In this document: positions 6,917 through 10,021 of the stretch, piece after piece
Position numbering within the stretch: position 1 is the stretch's first letter
How the letters are laid out: each line of letters opens with the position of its first letter
DNA from: an uncultured Rhodospirillales bacterium
Lineage (GTDB): Bacteria; Pseudomonadota; Alphaproteobacteria; Acetobacterales; Acetobacteraceae
Direction of reading: 5' to 3'
DNA: 10,021 nucleotides
NCBI GenBank assembly: GCA_903928045.1
Contig: CAIYPH010000774.1
Coordinates: forward strand, 1-10,021
Position numbers and translations under genes: made by a program
Notes under the pieces: model-generated
What the model was told of the DNA's origin: nothing
Database searches by the model: none
What the model saw: only the letters and a program-made list of their open reading frames with translations

Positions 6917-6950
6917 GAAGAGCCCCCGAGACGAACCTCGGAGGCCCAAA

Positions 6951-8363
6951 ATGCTCGACTACTTCCCCTACCTGCGCCAGCAGCCCACCACGTCCTCGCC
7001 GACACTGGCGGGATTGCCGAGCCTGAAGCTGTTCGGCCTGTCCGTGGCCAACACGACCGTGGACAGTGCCCTGGACTGGCTGTGCGCCCGGCTCGAGACC
7101 GGCCAGCGCACCCGCGTTGCCTTCCTCAACGCCCATTGCGTGAACATCGCCGCCTCGGATTGGCAATACCGCAGCGCTCTGGAAGAGGCCGACGCGATCC
7201 TGCCTGACGGCTCTGGTATCGCGCTCGCGGCGCGCATGCAGAAGCGGCGGATCGCGGCGAACCTGAATGGCACCGATCTGGTGCCGGCGCTGGGCCGGCG
7301 GCTGGCGGCCGCGGGGCGCAGCGTGTTCCTGCTGGGCGGCCGGCCGGGCGTGGCCGGCGCGGCGGCGGCGGAGCTCACACGTCTCTGCCCGGGCCTGCGG
7401 ATCGCCGGCGTGGCGGACGGCTACTTCCAACCGGACGCCGAGCAAGGGGTGATCGACGCGATCAACGCCTCCGGGGCCGATGTTGTGCTGGTCGCCATGG
7501 GCGTGCCGATGCAGGACACTTGGCTGGAGCGGGTGGCGCCGAAGCTCGATGCCGGGTTGACCATGGGGGTCGGCGGTCTGTTCGACTTCCTCTCCGGCCG
7601 CATCCCCCGCGCGCCGCTCGCCCTGCGTCGCACTGGCATGGAATGGACCTACCGGCTCTACCAGGAACCGGCACGCATGTGGCGCCGTTACGTGCTCGGG
7701 AACCCCATTTTCGTCGCGCGCGCGGTAGCGACGGCCCTGACCCCTGCGGCGCGCCGCGCCGACCTCGCCTGCAAGCGGGCCCTCGATATTGTCGGCGCGG
7801 CGTGTGGCCTGGTGCTGATCTCGCCGCTCCTGCTGCTCAGCATTCTCCTGGTGCGCGCCACCTCGCCCGGCCCGGCGCTCTTGAAGCAGACGCGGGTGGG
7901 TAAGGATGGCCGGCATTTCAGCCTCCTGAAGTTTCGCTCGATGTATGTTGACGCGGATGCCCGCCGGGCCGCGCTGCTGCGCGAAAACCAACACGGCGCG
8001 GATGGGGTGACATTCAAGCTGCGGCGCGATCCGCGGGTCACCCCGGTGGGCTACTATCTGCGCCGCACGTCGATCGACGAATTGCCGCAGCTGTGGAACG
8101 TGCTGATCGGCGACATGTCGCTGGTCGGGCCGCGCCCGCAGTTCCCGCATGAGGTGGCGCGCTACCGCCCCGAGCATCACCTGCGACTTGGCCTGCGCCC
8201 TGGTCTGACCTGCCTGTGGCAGATCAGCGGGCGGGCGGACCTGCCGTTCGAGCGCCAGATGGAGCTTGACCTGGAGTATCTCGATCGTCGCAGCATCTGG
8301 ACCGACCTGACGATCCTCGCCCGCACGGTGCCCGCAGTGTTGACCGCACGGGGGGCCTATTGA
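6951..8363 (+). CDS. GT26 glycosyltransferase (WecG/TagA/CpsF) fused to a membrane phosphoglycosyltransferase (WcaJ/GumD C-terminal type)
   Basis: A protein of 470 residues with two enzymes in one chain. Residues about 25-255 are GT26: LNAHCVN at 59-65, PDGSGI at 85-90, NGTDL at 106-110 with the Asp expected to act as base, MGVPMQDTWL at 183-192, GVGGLFDFLSGRIPRAP at 206-222, and EWTYRLYQEPARMWRRY at 231-247. Residues about 271-470 are a bacterial sugar transferase: KRALDIVGA, a hydrophobic segment at 282-303, LLKFRSM at 325-331, SIDELPQLWNVL at 374-385 with the Asp-Glu pair, SLVGPRP at 390-396, LRPGLTCLWQISGR at 415-428, and the C-terminal GAY typical of this family. It should move a sugar-1-phosphate to undecaprenyl phosphate and then add the second sugar. 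The ATG at 6951 has GGAGG six bases upstream; a GTG at 6912 has no such support. It is the first gene right of the control region. Gum and acetan relatives suggest glucose, which is inference. Confidence 0.92.
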   Translation: MLDYFPYLRQQPTTSSPTLAGLPSLKLFGLSVANTTVDSALDWLCARLETGQRTRVAFLNAHCVNIAASDWQYRSALEEADAILPDGSGIALAARMQKRRIAANLNGTDLVPALGRRLAAAGRSVFLLGGRPGVAGAAAAELTRLCPGLRIAGVADGYFQPDAEQGVIDAINASGADVVLVAMGVPMQDTWLERVAPKLDAGLTMGVGGLFDFLSGRIPRAPLALRRTGMEWTYRLYQEPARMWRRYVLGNPIFVARAVATALTPAARRADLACKRALDIVGAACGLVLISPLLLLSILLVRATSPGPALLKQTRVGKDGRHFSLLKFRSMYVDADARRAALLRENQHGADGVTFKLRRDPRVTPVGYYLRRTSIDELPQLWNVLIGDMSLVGPRPQFPHEVARYRPEHHLRLGLRPGLTCLWQISGRADLPFERQMELDLEYLDRRSIWTDLTILARTVPAVLTARGAY

Positions 8364-8383
8364 CAGCTCCGCAACGAAGAGGG

Positions 8384-8427
8384 CTGGCGGTGGCACGCCG
8401 GAAAATGCGATGAGTGGCGTGCGCCAG
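8384..8427. repeat. Inverted repeat in the gap before the HPt gene (possible transcript hairpin)
   Basis: CTGGCG 8384-8389 pairs with CGCCAG 8422-8427, and CACGCC 8394-8399 with GGCGTG 8416-8421. The left arm carries a four-base insert (8390-8393) and the loop is 16 bases. No T-run follows, so it is a poor rho-independent terminator. It could reduce read-through from the upstream gene, stabilise a transcript end or bind a protein. The gap 8364-8461 shows no good promoter of its own. Confidence 0.35.
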
Positions 8428-8461
8428 TGACGGCGCACGATCACTTTCGGAGGAGGCCCAC

Positions 8462-9175
8462 GTGCATGGGGAGAGCGGCACCGAAGGAACTGGGGCGGAG
8501 GGCCGGCGCGCCCTCCTGGCGGTGGACGATCCCGCGCTGAGCCTGTTCCTCGAGACCCTCCTGGAGCGCGAGGGCTTTGCGGTGACGGCCGCGCGATGTG
8601 ATGGCTCAACCCTTCCCCTGATCGCTGCGGGAGGCTTCACCCTGGCGGTGATCGACGCGACTCAGGCTGCCGCGGAGGGCCTCCAGGCGGCTTGCGGCGC
8701 GGCGCTTCCGGTGCTGGCGCTCTGCGCCGGGGCCGGCAGCCTACCCGGCGCCGCGGCCGAACTGCGCCTGCCCACCGACGCCGTCGGGCTGCGCGCGGCG
8801 ATCCTGCGGTGCCTCGCCGAACCACCAGCCATTGATACCGATTTGGTGACCACACTCTGGGGTGGGGTGGACAACCCAGTCTACCATCGCATCGTGCGGG
8901 TGTTCCTGGAGGATTTGCGCCAGAGGCTTGCGAACCTTGAGGCCGCCATCAAGGCCGGCGCACAGGACGCGGTGGAGCGCGAGGCCCATTCCATCAAGGG
9001 TGCGGCGGCGACCGTCGGCGCGGCAGCGATTGCCACTATCGCGGCCGCGCTCGAGACCGCGGCGGAACGGGGCGAGGCCCGGGCGCTGTCAGTGATGTTC
9101 GCCCGGCTGCGACAGGTAAGCGCGGCCGGAATCGCGTGGCTGGAGTCGCTCCTCGCGGGGGATGTGTCGTCATGA
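8462..9175 (+). CDS. HPt phosphotransfer protein with a degenerate N-terminal receiver-like domain
   Basis: A protein of 237 residues. Residues about 15-118 follow the receiver pattern: an acidic pair Asp22-Asp23 in LLAVDDPALS, and Asp65 in LAVIDATQ at the usual phosphorylation position. The Thr/Ser of strand 4 is Cys88 and the conserved Lys-Pro of strand 5 is replaced (LRLPTD), so it is probably not a normal phosphoacceptor. Residues about 135-230 are a helical HPt domain with REAHSIKGAAATVGA at 173-187, His176 being the phosphate carrier. It should pass phosphate from a hybrid kinase outside the window to the response regulator encoded next, which it overlaps by ATGA. The start is GTG at 8462, with a strong GGAGGAGG five bases upstream. 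LuxU in Vibrio and ShpA in Caulobacter are functional parallels. Confidence 0.85.
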   Translation: MHGESGTEGTGAEGRRALLAVDDPALSLFLETLLEREGFAVTAARCDGSTLPLIAAGGFTLAVIDATQAAAEGLQAACGAALPVLALCAGAGSLPGAAAELRLPTDAVGLRAAILRCLAEPPAIDTDLVTTLWGGVDNPVYHRIVRVFLEDLRQRLANLEAAIKAGAQDAVEREAHSIKGAAATVGAAAIATIAAALETAAERGEARALSVMFARLRQVSAAGIAWLESLLAGDVSS

Positions 9176-10021
9176 GCACCAAGCGCAGCATTCTGATCGT
9201 CGAGGATAGCCCGACCCTTGCGCTCGCCTGGCAGATCCAGCTTGAACCGCTGAACCATGCGGTCGAGGTGGTATCGGATGGCAAAAGCGCACTCGCGGCC
9301 TTGCGCAGCCGCCCGATCGACTGCGTGCTGCTCGACCTCAAGCTGCCGGACATGGAAGGCATCGACATCCTCGAGGAGGTGGTCACCTGGCCAGCCAGCC
9401 CCGCCGTGGTGGTGGTAACGGCCAACGCCTCGCTCTCCATGGCAGTGCGTGCGGTGCGGGCGGGCGCATTGGACTATCTGGTCAAGCCGTTTGCCCAGAC
9501 CCGGCTGATCACCACAGTCGAGAACGCGATGAAAAGCCGCTCGCAGCAACGCGAGCTTGAAACCCTTCGGAGCACGGTGGAGCCGGCTGAATTCGGCGAC
9601 TTCGTCGGCCGCTCGATGCCGATGCAGACGGTCTACCGTATCATCGAGGCCGCGGCGCAGAGCAGCGCCAGCGTGTTCATCACCGGAGAATCAGGCACCG
9701 GGAAGGAGTTGACCGCCGAAGCCGTACACCGGCGGGGACCACGCAAGCCGAAGGAGTTCGTGGCCCTGAATTGCGGTGCCATCCCGCGCGATCTGCTGGA
9801 AAGCGTGATCTTCGGCCACGTCAAGGGCGCCTTCACCGGGGCGATATCCGACCAAGCGGGCGCCGCTGAGCGCGCCGATGGGGGCACGCTGTTTCTCGAT
9901 GAGCTCGGCGAGATGGACCCGCTGCTGCAAACAAAGCTGCTGCGGTTCATCCAGACCGGCACCTATCAGCGGGTGGGCGAGACCAAGCCGCGACGAACCA
10001 ACATCCGCTTCGTCGCCGCCA
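9172..10021 (+). CDS. Sigma-54-dependent response regulator, LuxO/NtrC-like (3' end beyond the window)
   Basis: The first 283 residues are present; the C-terminal DNA-binding part is cut off. Residues 1-120 are an intact receiver: Glu11-Asp12, phosphoacceptor Asp55 in LLDLKLPD, Thr83 and Lys105 in LVKPF. Residues about 143-283 begin an AAA+ sigma-54 activator domain: Walker A GESGTGKE at 172-179, the sigma-54 contact loop GAFTGA at 219-224 and Walker B TLFLDELGEM at 239-248. LLQTKLLRFIQTGTYQRVG at 251-269 is strikingly like Vibrio LuxO, as is VYRIIEAAAQSSASVFITGE. The usual acidic residue in LLESELFGH is Val here (LLESVIFGH). The ATG at 9172 overlaps the HPt stop by four bases. It should activate sigma-54 promoters when phosphorylated. 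TacA-type or general NtrC-family regulators are the alternatives to a LuxO role. Confidence 0.92.
   Translation, partial: MSTKRSILIVEDSPTLALAWQIQLEPLNHAVEVVSDGKSALAALRSRPIDCVLLDLKLPDMEGIDILEEVVTWPASPAVVVVTANASLSMAVRAVRAGALDYLVKPFAQTRLITTVENAMKSRSQQRELETLRSTVEPAEFGDFVGRSMPMQTVYRIIEAAAQSSASVFITGESGTGKELTAEAVHRRGPRKPKEFVALNCGAIPRDLLESVIFGHVKGAFTGAISDQAGAAERADGGTLFLDELGEMDPLLQTKLLRFIQTGTYQRVGETKPRRTNIRFVAA

Larger units (their letters stand above)
6643..6950. other. Divergent intergenic control region of 308 bases
   Basis: No credible gene lies here; ORFs crossing it lack a ribosome site and family features. It is visibly more AT-rich than the genes on either side. It holds, left to right, a small GC palindrome (6659-6671), a sigma-54-like element reading left (6677-6692), a bulged hairpin (6725-6747), two 18-base direct repeats with an inverted repeat between and overlapping them (6780-6838), and a sigma-54-like element reading right (6901-6916). 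It must contain the promoters for both transcripts because the first genes on both sides start here. No convincing sigma-70 -35/-10 pair was found by eye. Confidence 0.8.

Noticed and set aside
8391..8410. TGGCACG at 8391 as a -24 box for the HPt gene
   Set aside because: No TTGC-like -12 box at the right spacing (the nearest TGC is three bases too far).
6864..8609. Minus-strand open frame of 581 codons opposite the GT26-sugar transferase gene
   Set aside because: It is antisense to a gene with clear motifs in two families, its composition is rich in Arg, Gln, His and Gly, and it has no recognisable domain. Such frames are expected in GC-rich DNA.

Overview
The window is GC-rich, with dense coding and long spurious antisense ORFs. 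It looks like chromosomal DNA of a high-GC proteobacterium. The style of the proteins (WecG/TagA fused to a GumD/WcaJ-type sugar transferase, a CelD/BcsL-like GNAT, an ATP-grasp protein in an exopolysaccharide operon) suggests an alphaproteobacterium such as Rhodospirillales/Acetobacteraceae. That placement is inference, because there is no rRNA or tRNA gene. No mobile element, CRISPR array or tRNA was seen.

Left part (1-6642, minus strand) is one tightly packed surface-polysaccharide operon. In transcription order it holds a GT2 glycosyltransferase (6642-5671), a second related GT2 (5645-4650), a GT4-type glycosyltransferase (4653-3628), a Wzx-type flippase fused to a GNAT-like acyltransferase domain (3624-1168), an alpha/beta hydrolase with a probable export signal (1175-249), and the first 74 residues of a probable ATP-grasp protein (223 to the window edge). 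Neighbours overlap by 4-8 bases or are 3-26 bases apart.

Centre (6643-6950) is a 308-base divergent control region. It holds two sigma-54-like -24/-12 elements, each placed to give a leader of about 24 nt before its gene. Between them lie two 18-bp near-identical direct repeats that resemble the LuxO operator described in Vibrio, and an 8-bp perfect inverted repeat.

Right part (6951-10021, plus strand) starts with a GT26 (WecG/TagA/CpsF) glycosyltransferase fused to a membrane phosphoglycosyltransferase, which could make the first two sugars of a lipid-linked repeat unit. After 98 bases come a degenerate receiver-HPt protein and, overlapping it by ATGA, a sigma-54-dependent response regulator closely resembling LuxO, cut by the window end.

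Taken together: the plus-strand fusion would start the undecaprenyl-linked oligosaccharide, the minus-strand glycosyltransferases would extend it, and the flippase-GNAT protein would acylate and/or flip it. The HPt/LuxO-like pair could switch both divergent transcripts through the central sites. The Wzy polymerase, Wza/Wzc export parts and the sensor kinase feeding the HPt are not in the window. The regulatory link is a hypothesis from sequence patterns only.
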